Shown: positions 1 through 7,336, numbered from the stretch's first letter. The stretch: 17,011 nt of DNA from an uncultured Flammeovirgaceae bacterium (GCA_937138955.1 CAKZPJ010000824.1:1-17011), one strand, 5' to 3'. Notes: a model not told the origin generated them from the letters alone. Program-made: numbers and translations.

Positions 1-283
1 TTTAGGGTACATTTCAGCCTTCCCAGCAATTTTCACAAAGTCATCAACTTTCTTCTCTACCAAGTAAGGTTGGTTTAATGATAAACCCTCTTTAGGTTCA
101 ATTAGCTCAATCATTGTTGGTTTTTCGGGCTCTTTATCGCCGTAAGCTGCTGCAATAACGAAACCAATCAACGGTGATAAAATGAGACTCCAAAAAAAAG
201 CCCATCCCCCCCCCAATCTTACGCTTGCTTCCATAAAACGCAACTAAAAAACAGAGAATAATCCAGATAAAGGCGACTTCCAT
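1..283 (-). pseudogene. Small two-helix membrane protein, frameshifted in a G9 tract and cut by the window edge
   Basis: Reading leftward from the ATG at 283-281, a hydrophobic N-terminal helix (MEVAFIWIILCFLVAFYG) is followed by SKRKIGGG. The reading frame then meets nine consecutive G (206-214 on the plus strand, as C). In the frame as given the protein ends after 49 residues at the TAA at 134-136. With eight G the frame continues as WAFFWSLILSPLIGFVIAAA, a second membrane helix, then an acidic/lysine-rich tail that stays open to base 1. The pattern short helix, basic loop, GWAFFxSLxLSPLIG, charged tail is common in small Bacteroidota membrane proteins of unknown function, so the G8 frame is clearly the functional one. 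The G9 state may be a real loss of function, a phase-variable OFF state or a sequencing error. The C-terminus lies outside the window. No ribosome binding site is visible, and the function is unknown. Confidence 0.7.
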
Positions 284-594
284 AGTTATGTAGTTAGGTT
301 AATAAAAGCATAAATATAACAGTTCAAAAACAAAATAGAAACTTTCGCCTATTTTTTAGTATTCCTATGTGAAGTATTTTTTAGTGGCTTTTTGTCTATT
401 AAAAGTGAATTATGAGTTAGTTTTTTAAGTAGTCAGTTGGACACAACCATTTTATTATTAAGACCGTCATTGCGACGAGGCACGAGGAAGCAATCTCCCT
501 TATAACGAGTTGATTGCTTCGTCGCTTCACTTCTCGCAATGACGTTTATATGTAATTTAATTATGGCTTACTGCTTATCTGAATTATTTTAGTG
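284..594. other. Noncoding spacer, AT-rich, with short direct repeats and a REP-like palindrome
   Basis: No credible coding region lies here. The left part would hold the promoter of the frameshifted gene, but I cannot single one out. The ten-base sequence ATTTTTTAGT occurs at 351-360 and again at 376-385, 25 bp apart. The right part carries the inverted repeat annotated separately at 465-544. No RNA gene is recognised. Confidence 0.6.
465..544. repeat. REP-like imperfect inverted repeat (CGTCATTGCGA family)
   Basis: The left arm at 465-495 begins CGTCATTGCGA and ends GAAGCAATC. The right arm at 512-544 is its imperfect reverse complement, beginning GATTGCTTC and ending TCGCAATGACG. The arms match perfectly over the outer 11 and inner 9 bases and differ in the middle. 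The loop is 16 bases (496-511). Palindromic intergenic units with the same ends (CGTCATTGCGA...GAAGCAATC) are known as dispersed repeats in many Bacteroidota and some other bacteria. Transcribed in either direction it would form a long hairpin. It lies between two minus-strand genes, downstream of the 83-aa gene, so it could act as a transcription or mRNA-end barrier, but it has no U-tract typical of an intrinsic terminator. Confidence 0.75.
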
Positions 595-846
595 TCATTC
601 ATAATTTGTTCCTCCTTGAAACTTGAACCGTTCATTGTGTTTTACTTGCCACTGCAATAGTTTGATATGCTCTTGGTACAACCGCTGATGAGTGCTCGCC
701 TCTCGCTGCAAAGTGTTTACCTTATCTTGTAACTTCTTATGATCGCGATACACATCTTTAAGAAAGAAGCTAAGCACACTAACCCCAATTCCTAGCAAGC
801 TCATTAGCAGGGCATTTGCCATAAGTAATAATTCTGAGTTTTCCAT
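595..846 (-). CDS. Small membrane-anchored coiled-coil protein (83 aa), function unknown
   Basis: The protein has one predicted membrane helix at about residues 7-29 (LLLMANALLMSLLGIGVSVL then SFFLK), followed by a charged, heptad-like helix at about 31-70 (DVYRDHKKLQDKVNTLQREA and onward) that should form a coiled coil, and a short tail ending GGTNYE. Small proteins of this build, one N-terminal helix plus coiled coil, occur in phage and integrated-element gene sets and as chromosomal orphans, so the architecture does not fix a function. It starts 81 bp downstream of the 66-aa helix-turn-helix gene on the same strand and may share its transcript. ATG at 846 is used; Met9 is a possible alternative, but it would shorten the membrane segment. 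No clear ribosome binding site is visible. It is probably a real gene, given its coherent architecture. Confidence 0.6.
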   Translation of the reverse strand: MENSELLLMANALLMSLLGIGVSVLSFFLKDVYRDHKKLQDKVNTLQREASTHQRLYQEHIKLLQWQVKHNERFKFQGGTNYE

Positions 847-927
847 GGTTACAATATATACCCATCAGCAGTAGCTCTTTCCAGTTTATGTATTATTAAG
901 ACAAATTTTGCCTTATAATGCATATAT

Positions 928-1128
928 TTATTTATCCTCATCGCTATTTACTGGCTCTCCCAGTATTTCATAGATGATTTGTACCTGTTTAGGGGTATAC
1001 ATATGCCCCTGACGCTTACCGATCTGTTCTTGGTGCGGATTGAGCCAATTCGTTAACGTTCGGGCGGTTACTCCATAAGATTGGGCTAATTCTTGCTTGG
1101 TTTGTGGTTTTATTGATCTACGGCTCAT
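928..1128 (-). CDS. Small helix-turn-helix DNA-binding protein (66 aa)
   Basis: Residues about 11-29 (KQELAQSYGVTARTLTNWL) read as a classic helix-turn-helix: a first helix with ELAQ, a turn at the Gly of SYGV, and a recognition helix TARTLTNWL. The segment GKRQGHMYTPKQVQIIYEIL then resembles the region after the HTH in small Bacteroidota excisionase/MerR-like or phage-type DNA-binding proteins, where a 'YTPKQVxIIYExLG' helix packs on the HTH. The tail is acidic (NSDEDK). It is divergent from the XRE-S24 regulator, with 135 bp between the starts, an arrangement reminiscent of a cI/cro-like switch, though no other phage genes are visible. Targets are unknown. The DNA-binding call is firm; the family is not named with certainty. 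Confidence 0.7.
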   Translation of the reverse strand: MSRRSIKPQTKQELAQSYGVTARTLTNWLNPHQEQIGKRQGHMYTPKQVQIIYEILGEPVNSDEDK

Positions 1129-1186
1129 GACTGAAAAGGTAACAATTGGAATTAAATGGTGGACAGAAAACGTATTTTAGACATGT

Positions 1187-1218
1187 ATTGTTATTAATAC
1201 GACAATTTAGTATTTTTG
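1187..1218 (+). promoter_or_regulatory. Candidate Bacteroidota-type promoter of the XRE-S24 gene
   Basis: ATTG at 1187-1190 and TATTTTTG at 1211-1218 fit the -33 (TTTG/TTG) and -7 (TAnnTTTG) elements of the Bacteroidota primary sigma factor, separated by 20 bp. This predicts a start near 1224-1226 and a leader of about 40 bases. The spacer contains the small palindrome GTATT-N6-AATAC (1185-1200). Such AT-rich matches can arise by chance, but this is the best match in the spacer and correctly placed. Confidence 0.45.
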
Positions 1219-1253
1219 ATCACATTTTTTGTTCTTTTTGAGAAATTTTGATC
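1214..1253 (+). promoter_or_regulatory. Possible operator: two TTTTGATC direct repeats 32 bp apart
   Basis: TTTTGATC occurs at 1214-1221 and 1246-1253, a spacing of 32 bp, or about three helical turns, so both copies face the same side of the DNA. The first copy overlaps the candidate -7 element and the second ends 10 bases before the XRE-S24 start codon. That placement would suit autorepression by the downstream regulator. This is inference from position and repetition only. Confidence 0.3.
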
Positions 1254-1263
1254 TTACTTACTA

Positions 1264-1929
1264 ATGAATAATACTCCTTTACTCCCTTTGCGCCATATTC
1301 GTAAAGAACGGAACCTTAGTCAGGAAACGGTCGCTAACTTTTTGAATATTAAAACCACTACGTACAGTAAAATTGAACGAGGTATCATTCAGATTACCTT
1401 ATCCCGTTTGTACGAACTAGCCGAAGTATTCCAATTATCACCCTACGAGCTGCTCAGCTATGAAGATGCCGATACACTTTCAGTGGCCAATGACATTCCG
1501 AATATTACCTATGTGCCGGTTCATGCCCAGGCAGGTTTTTTAAATCATTTTGTAGATCAGCGTACTCCCCCGGAAGGTATCTCGTTCAGTATTCCTACTT
1601 TTTCCGAGAAAGACCTGTATATGATTAGTGTGGAAGGAGATAGCATGTACCCTACCCTGACTCCGGGGGCTTATATTATTATTAAAGAGGTAAAAGATCA
1701 TTATTTACTACAGTGGGGCGAACCCCATCTGATTGTTACTACCGATGGGCGAGTAGTAAAAAGGGTACTTAAACACGCTGACGCCTCACTCCTTACGCTA
1801 TATTCTGATAACGATCTTTATCAACCCTACGAAATCCAACGAGAAAGTATTCTCTCTTTGTGGAAAGTAATTGGTATGGTATCTAAATCGTTTACCCCAC
1901 GGCGTAGCAGCTCTCCCTATCTTAGTTGA
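1264..1929 (+). CDS. XRE-family regulator with LexA/CI-type S24 peptidase domain
   Basis: This is a transcriptional regulator of the phage-CI/LexA type. The N-terminal HTH_XRE domain spans about residues 9-65 (IRKERNLSQETVANFLNIKT, then TYSKIERG). The C-terminal S24 peptidase domain spans about 83-205. The putative autocleavage dipeptide Ala90-Gly91 lies in VHAQAGFL, the nucleophile Ser127 in VEGDSMYP and the general base Lys166 in GRVVKRVL. The spacing (37 and 39 residues) agrees with LexA-type proteins, so all parts needed for RecA-stimulated self-cleavage appear present, although cleavage itself is not shown. The length of 221 aa is normal for the family. It is divergent from a small HTH gene, has a candidate promoter overlapped by repeats, and ends only 30 bases before the lyase-like gene, so the two may be co-transcribed. 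It is not LexA itself, because its DNA-binding domain is XRE rather than the LexA winged helix. Confidence 0.9.
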   Translation: MNNTPLLPLRHIRKERNLSQETVANFLNIKTTTYSKIERGIIQITLSRLYELAEVFQLSPYELLSYEDADTLSVANDIPNITYVPVHAQAGFLNHFVDQRTPPEGISFSIPTFSEKDLYMISVEGDSMYPTLTPGAYIIIKEVKDHYLLQWGEPHLIVTTDGRVVKRVLKHADASLLTLYSDNDLYQPYEIQRESILSLWKVIGMVSKSFTPRRSSSPYLS

Positions 1930-1959
1930 TTTTTCGACGAAATATTGCCAACTTCTGCC

Positions 1960-3882
1960 ATGATCTATACCTCATCATTCTGGCAGTATTTCACAAAAAA
2001 TTTCATCATTGGCAGGCTAATTCTAGGGCTTACGCTGCTTATTATTAATGCTCCGCTAGTATCGGCTCAGTTTAATCATCCCCGTAGTATTGTCACGCAA
2101 GATCAGATAGAGAACATCCGGAAAAGACTGGACACTGAGCCTTACCAAACAATGGTAGCAAACTTAGTCCAAACCGGCAAGCAGCACCGCATAGAAAGTG
2201 AAGGAGACCTTAGCTACAATCCTTACGAAGAAAGTGACCGCTTGGGGGTTTGGGCCTATTTGTATCTACTCACCGAAGAATCAGATTGGGCGAGTCTAGC
2301 CTGGCAGGCTACTGAAAAAATACTGGCCGACACAGTTTACTTAACCAACTCACTAGCAAAAGGGCTCACCCGAGCGAGACTACTCCAGAAACTAGCTTAC
2401 GCCTACGATTTTTGCTATTCCGCCTGGTCAGAGGCACAGCGGCAGTTGGTTAATGACACTCTTTTTGACGTGCTATATTCGGTGCATACTACAATGGGTT
2501 ACGCGGCTAACTACAGTATTGAAAGCAATTGGATGGGAGTGCGCTACGGTAGCGTTATTCTCGCTTCAAGAGTATGGGACTGGACCGATACTACAAATTA
2601 TAAGCGATCGCCTGTTCTGCCAGTTCAGTGGGATGCTACCAAGCGACTGCAAGATCATATTCAGGCCAATATTTATCATAGTGGCTGGAATGTAGAAAGC
2701 ATGTCGTACCATATTTATAACTGGACATTTGTTGGCCCGGCTCTTATCACCTTACAAAATCAATTAAGTAGCTTCTCCCTGCTAGACTACGCACCCAATA
2801 TCCAGCATTCACTACAAGCACTGATGACCTCCGTAGTTTCCATAAAAAATCGGTACAATCTCGGTTATACAGCCGATTTATCAGATGATGATATGATGTT
2901 CAGTACGGGTGGCGTATTAGCAATGGGCTTCTCCCTGTTTCCAACTGAGCAACATTCGGCATTGAAGTGGATGCACGACTATTTAATTGAGCCAAAAAGT
3001 TACCAAGCTGATGATGGACAACTAGCGTACAGTATTTTATTTTACCCTCACGGTACGACGGCAGAGAATCCCACTCATCTAGGTTGGAAGTCTTTCGTAA
3101 GCGAGGAAACGGGGGTAGTTGTCTTCCGCAATCGCTTTGAGGATGAGAATGATATTGTGGCAACCTACCACGCCAAAGCGAACCGGATTCGTGGTCATCA
3201 GGGGCCAGATGCTAACACTATCCGACTACTTGGTTTGGGAGTACCCTGGATTATTGGTGGAGGCCGTACAGGATTAACCGCCGGACAATCTAACTTGTTT
3301 CCCAGCGTGGAGAAAACTGCGGAAAGAGATGATAAAGGCTTAGGGGAATTACACGATTACTCCTTTTTCAACGATGGTTCGGGTGGATACGTAATTGGAT
3401 CGGGCAGTGCGGTAGGAACTCGTAACCACCGCCGACAATTTTACGCAAATTGTGATCACCCTTCGGCAGAGGGTATTTTTATTGTTCAGGATTCTTCTAC
3501 CAATGGGCAGCGATGGCGCATTAATACGCCGGAGTTCAATCAATACCAACTGGCAGAAGATGGCTTCATACTTACTGCCCCTAATGGTTCTAGCCTAAAA
3601 CTTACCGTACTACATACCGAAAGACCAATTAAATTAGACACTGGAAAAGTACCTTACGGTGGGCAAACTAAGCAGCATAATCTTGGTATTGTTTATCAGG
3701 GACAAGCTTATCAGTTCAGTCGCTACATTGATGTGTTTTGTGACAACAATATTACAGTAGCAATCACCTTACAACCAAAAGGCCAGTCTCACCCAGTAAT
3801 TAGTTCTAAAGATAGCCGTATCCAGATTGACGGAGAAAAGCTGGAGCTACCTTTCTCTCTATTGAGCAGTAAGGCGAAATAG
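1960..3882 (+). CDS. Exported heparinase II/III-like (alginate-lyase-like) protein, putative polysaccharide lyase
   Basis: The ATG at 1960 is preferred to the in-frame TTG at 1945; it gives 640 aa beginning with a long Sec signal peptide that ends LVSA|QFNHP. The mature N-terminus (HPRSIVTQDQIENIRKRLDT) matches the opening of Bacteroidota heparinase II/III and alginate-lyase-like proteins. An all-alpha toroid-like region follows, with LAYAYDFCYSAWSEAQRQ and ESNWMGVRYGSVILAS. The beta-rich C-terminal half contains RIRGHQGPDANTIRLLGLG, typical of the heparinase II/III C-terminal domain. By analogy with heparinase II/PL17-like enzymes, Asn and His of ESNW and SYHIYNW and the His of RGHQGPDAN are candidate catalytic residues; this is inference. 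The likely role is beta-elimination of a uronate-containing polysaccharide in the periplasm or outside the cell. It follows the XRE-S24 gene by 30 bp, and its 3' end overlaps the FG-GAP gene by 24 bp. A structurally related non-lyase is possible. Confidence 0.65.
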   Translation: MIYTSSFWQYFTKNFIIGRLILGLTLLIINAPLVSAQFNHPRSIVTQDQIENIRKRLDTEPYQTMVANLVQTGKQHRIESEGDLSYNPYEESDRLGVWAYLYLLTEESDWASLAWQATEKILADTVYLTNSLAKGLTRARLLQKLAYAYDFCYSAWSEAQRQLVNDTLFDVLYSVHTTMGYAANYSIESNWMGVRYGSVILASRVWDWTDTTNYKRSPVLPVQWDATKRLQDHIQANIYHSGWNVESMSYHIYNWTFVGPALITLQNQLSSFSLLDYAPNIQHSLQALMTSVVSIKNRYNLGYTADLSDDDMMFSTGGVLAMGFSLFPTEQHSALKWMHDYLIEPKSYQADDGQLAYSILFYPHGTTAENPTHLGWKSFVSEETGVVVFRNRFEDENDIVATYHAKANRIRGHQGPDANTIRLLGLGVPWIIGGGRTGLTAGQSNLFPSVEKTAERDDKGLGELHDYSFFNDGSGGYVIGSGSAVGTRNHRRQFYANCDHPSAEGIFIVQDSSTNGQRWRINTPEFNQYQLAEDGFILTAPNGSSLKLTVLHTERPIKLDTGKVPYGGQTKQHNLGIVYQGQAYQFSRYIDVFCDNNITVAITLQPKGQSHPVISSKDSRIQIDGEKLELPFSLLSSKAK

Positions 3883-6800
3883 CTGCATTGGCCCATCGTT
3901 ATTGGCTACCAATAAAACATACCCTGAAGAAGAACGTAGCCAAGCAAGTTTGCGAACATCACCTGGCACATACAAGCCACTCTTAGAACTCGGTAGTGGA
4001 TCAAAATCACCTCGGCTATTGCCTAGCATCACCAAGCCTGTACCAGCATCCAACCGGGGCGTTCGGGTTTCTACACTATGGAGGTTGCCCGCTAAAATAA
4101 TGTCCAGATGTTCATCCTGATTTACATCAACGAGTAACATATCGCGCACCGCTGAAAACTGAGCTTCATTCTCCAGAGGTACTAGTGTAGTGATTTTACC
4201 ATCTTGAATAGATGCCCACGATGAGCGAAACGTTTGGGCGGAAAAATGTTTCGCTTGCTTGAGTTCGTTATCGCCTACCAATTGCGACAAGGTAGCCTGA
4301 GCGTAAGAATCATAATCGGTAAACTTCTTTTTTACGGTCGGAAGCTGCTGGTACATCCGGTCTCGCTCTTCGGTGGTGTAAAGTTTGCCATTTTGGTAAT
4401 AACCAAACAGCAAATCGGTAGAACCATTAGCATCAAAATCGTCGGCGTATAATTCAAAAGGGGATTGAGTAGATGCGGTGTAGCGGTAGTTCAGACCTAC
4501 ATTGCCCATCACTAACTCATCAGCACCATCCTGATTCCAATCAGCAGCAGCCAGACTAAACCACCAACCTACCGATGCTAAACTATCGGAATCAGCCGAT
4601 TTTAAATGGCCGTCTGCATTAGTAAATACTGTAGGCGACATCCACGTTCCGACCACTGCTAACGCCGGTGGTTTATTATCATCTAGCTTAACCCACCGAG
4701 CATCAGTAATTAATTCGCTCTGCTTTAGTTCCGGAAGCCAGACATCAGTTATATCCTCGAATTTTCCTTGCCGGTTTTCTAGTAAATAGCTTCGGTCGGG
4801 TGATGGATATTTTCCCGGAATGGTGTATCCACCTACGAATAAATCCTGATCGCCATCACCATCAAAATCGGCGGCGGTAACGCAGGTTCCAAACGAGTGC
4901 ATATCGGGTAATGCTTCGCTTGCCCACTGAAAATTTCCTTTTCCATCATTGAGATATAAATGATCCTGCAACTTTTTACTATCCGCCGCATATTCACCGC
5001 TCCCGTTGACTACGTACAAATCCATATCCTGGTCACCGTCAGCATCAAAAAATATCGCGTCGGTAGATTCGCTGGCTGCATGTTGCTGCCAAGGTTGGTT
5101 TCGGACTTGAGTAAACTTACCGGAGGTCATTTGAATAAACAGTTCCCTGGATTGTCCGCGAGCCCCACCAACGAAGAAATCATCCAAGCCATCATCATTT
5201 ACGTCGGCCGATGCCAGAGCGGGTCCAAAGTCAGATAGTTTATGAGGTAGCAAGAACTCACGATCAAAATCGTCAAACTCCGATTCCCGGTGATGAAATG
5301 ATAAGCCGATTTGATCGGTAATTTCTTCAAAAATCTGAATGCCTACCAACTCGTTATTAGTCGAGCTTGGTTCAGCATTTTGGTAAGCAAATGTAATCGT
5401 TTGATTAGATTCTACATTTTTCAGCGTTTGGCTCAACCCATCTGGCCAAGTAATTTTAAGACTATCTACTGATTGATCGCCCAAACCAAAATAAAGAATA
5501 GGTTCTACTGACGACTGATAGCCCCGCGTAAGTTGCAGCTGCCGCATTTGGAATGTATTAGCTTGGTACACAATTGCTTTCGCCCCAATACCAAATGGGT
5601 TACCGGAGTTTCCGGCTAGCTTTATCTTTAAATAGGAATTCCGCTTAGCCGGAGGACGATTTAGGTAGATAGTAGCAAAATCATCTAAGTTGTTGACAAC
5701 CAAATCTAGGTAGCCATCATTGTTCAGATCGGCGTAGGCAGCTCCATTAGAAAAAGTAGCTTCCCCCAATCCCCAAGAATCACTAACACTTGTGAATGTC
5801 AAATCTTTTTGATTATGATACAGATAATTCGCGATCTTCTGAGAGGGCATCTGGTTGAGCAGCGATTGGGCAGCGGGTTCGTTCAAATCAACAAAGCGAG
5901 CACTCATCGCTTCCAGTTCCTGATTGATACCTGCTACAAAATCGTTGTTGAGTACGTCTTTTCGTAAGCCATTGGTAATAAATAGGTCTTGCCAGCCATC
6001 ATTATCTAAATCAGCAAATAACGGAGCCCAACTCCAGTCGGTTTGATCTACTCCCGCTAAGCGAGCAATGTTGCTGAATAATACTGTTTCGGACTCACTA
6101 ATTGATGGTGATGGATTATTCAATTGCAAACTATTATACATGTACTGAAAGTGGTAGCCCTTATCCACAAAATCCCAAAACTTAGCATCACTAATGCCTG
6201 ATAGGTTGGCTTTTTGCCGATATTGATCGGGTGCCGCCATATCCACCACCGCAATATCGGGCCGGAGATCGTTATTAAAATCGGCCATGTCTACCCCCAT
6301 TCCAAAGAAAGAAATTTGCTGGGTAGCCTCGTGAATAGATTCCGTAAACGTACCGTCCTGATTATTTAGGTAGAGATAATCGTGCTCATAGAAGTCATTC
6401 GCTACGTAGATGTCGTCCCAGCCATCTTGATCCACGTCTCCTACGGTGAGACCAAGCCCGTAGCTATGCTGCGTTCCAATAATACCCGCTTCCCGGCTGA
6501 CATCGGTAAATCTACCATTGTCATTTCGGTACAACTTATCGCCAACGTAGGGGTCGCGCTGGTTAGATTTGGTCAAAACCCGTCCATCGTAGGTTTTCAT
6601 GCCGTGGTTTACCAAAAACATGTCCAGATCACCATCGCGGTCGTAGTCAAAGAAAGCGGCTTGAATAGAATAGCCCGGATCATTGAGTCCATACTGCCGG
6701 GCTTGTTCCCGAAAAGTACCATTTTTCTGATTGATGTAAAGCAGATTCTCACGGTTCTCCGGTTGAAGGTTACCTGAACGGCTAACATAGATATCCAACC

Positions 6801-7242
6801 ATCCGTCTGCATTTACATCAGCCATGGTTACCCCCGTACACCAACTTGCTCCATTAGCAGGTAATATTCCAGCAGTAATAGAAATGTCTTCAAACTGGAG
6901 TCTCCCCCCTCGGCTTCCTCGATTACGGTAGAGTTTGTTAGACACTGTATTTCCGGTAAAAAATAAATCTGTCTTACCGTCATTATCAATATCGCCTGCG
7001 GCTACTCCCCCACCATTATAGAAGTATTGATAGAGCAATATATTCCGAAATCGGTCTTCGGCAACCTCATTAATGAAATAGATACCGGTTTGGTCAGAAG
7101 TGAGTTTTTTGAATGTAGGCGTTGACGGTGGGGCTACCTGAGATGTACTTTGCTCAGGCGGTGGAGTATCGACCTGCTCAGTATTACAGGCCGTTATAAT
7201 GAGACAACCTATAAGAAGATGAAGGGTAATATTTAAATACAT
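3859..7242 (-). CDS. FG-GAP/VCBS repeat and ASPIC/UnbV (CRTAC1-like) outer-surface lipoprotein
   Basis: The start is set at the ATG at 7242, giving 1127 aa, because it yields a lipoprotein signal MYLNITLHLLIGCLIITAC with lipobox ITAC and Cys19. The open frame upstream to 7323 runs through a terminator hairpin and is unlikely to be translated. Two beta-propeller-like halves of Asp-rich calcium-type loops are visible. The first has D-x-D/N-x-D-G repeats at about 84-94, 143-153, 199-210, 268-280, 319-331, 410-422 and 503-516. An ASPIC/UnbV domain follows at about 540-613 (GNPFGIGAKA, QTRGYQSS-like QLTRGYQSS, YFGLGDQ, ITWPDG). The second set lies at about 678-690, 731-743, 789-802, 899-911, 933-946 and 1036-1050. 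Large proteins of this kind are frequent next to SusC/SusD pairs in Bacteroidota; their role is unproven, with surface glycan binding or processing proposed. It lies downstream of susD past a terminator, so its expression may be lower than susCD or separately driven. Confidence 0.9.
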   Translation of the reverse strand: MYLNITLHLLIGCLIITACNTEQVDTPPPEQSTSQVAPPSTPTFKKLTSDQTGIYFINEVAEDRFRNILLYQYFYNGGGVAAGDIDNDGKTDLFFTGNTVSNKLYRNRGSRGGRLQFEDISITAGILPANGASWCTGVTMADVNADGWLDIYVSRSGNLQPENRENLLYINQKNGTFREQARQYGLNDPGYSIQAAFFDYDRDGDLDMFLVNHGMKTYDGRVLTKSNQRDPYVGDKLYRNDNGRFTDVSREAGIIGTQHSYGLGLTVGDVDQDGWDDIYVANDFYEHDYLYLNNQDGTFTESIHEATQQISFFGMGVDMADFNNDLRPDIAVVDMAAPDQYRQKANLSGISDAKFWDFVDKGYHFQYMYNSLQLNNPSPSISESETVLFSNIARLAGVDQTDWSWAPLFADLDNDGWQDLFITNGLRKDVLNNDFVAGINQELEAMSARFVDLNEPAAQSLLNQMPSQKIANYLYHNQKDLTFTSVSDSWGLGEATFSNGAAYADLNNDGYLDLVVNNLDDFATIYLNRPPAKRNSYLKIKLAGNSGNPFGIGAKAIVYQANTFQMRQLQLTRGYQSSVEPILYFGLGDQSVDSLKITWPDGLSQTLKNVESNQTITFAYQNAEPSSTNNELVGIQIFEEITDQIGLSFHHRESEFDDFDREFLLPHKLSDFGPALASADVNDDGLDDFFVGGARGQSRELFIQMTSGKFTQVRNQPWQQHAASESTDAIFFDADGDQDMDLYVVNGSGEYAADSKKLQDHLYLNDGKGNFQWASEALPDMHSFGTCVTAADFDGDGDQDLFVGGYTIPGKYPSPDRSYLLENRQGKFEDITDVWLPELKQSELITDARWVKLDDNKPPALAVVGTWMSPTVFTNADGHLKSADSDSLASVGWWFSLAAADWNQDGADELVMGNVGLNYRYTASTQSPFELYADDFDANGSTDLLFGYYQNGKLYTTEERDRMYQQLPTVKKKFTDYDSYAQATLSQLVGDNELKQAKHFSAQTFRSSWASIQDGKITTLVPLENEAQFSAVRDMLLVDVNQDEHLDIILAGNLHSVETRTPRLDAGTGLVMLGNSRGDFDPLPSSKSGLYVPGDVRKLAWLRSSSGYVLLVANNDGPMQLFRLTAQ

Positions 7243-7281
7243 AAACTCAACTATCTTAACGTATACTCCGAAATATAAAAC

Positions 7282-7316
7282 AAAAAAAGGGAAGAAGGCA
7301 CTCAGCCTCTCCCCTT
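7282..7316 (-). terminator. Intrinsic terminator after susD
   Basis: Read on the minus strand, AAGGGGAGAGGC (7316-7305), loop TGAGT and GCCTTCTTCCCTT (7299-7287) form a stem of 12 pairs with two G-U pairs and one bulged T, followed directly by a seven-T tract (7288-7282). It starts 20 bases after the susD stop codon and ends 39 bases before the FG-GAP lipoprotein ATG, so it would end most susCD transcripts, or act as an attenuator setting the level of the downstream gene. Confidence 0.75.
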
Positions 7317-7336
7317 CATTCATTTAGTATTTTCAG

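Noticed and set aside
465..544. CRISPR repeat or intrinsic terminator
   Set aside because: There is a single palindromic unit with no spacer array and no T tract after the stem.
595..1929. A complete prophage or defence island
   Set aside because: Only a repressor-like gene and two small genes are present; no integrase, structural, nuclease or effector gene is visible.
1945..1959. TTG start for the lyase-like protein, adding five residues
   Set aside because: The ATG at 1960 is nearer to a normal signal peptide start and leaves the export signal intact.
6382..6777. 131-aa plus-strand open frame inside the FG-GAP gene
   Set aside because: It is antisense to a strongly supported repeat protein and its translation shows no domain; it is a codon-bias shadow.
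7243..7323. N-terminal 27-residue extension of the FG-GAP lipoprotein
   Set aside because: It would encode the terminator hairpin and T tract and would bury the lipoprotein signal in the interior.
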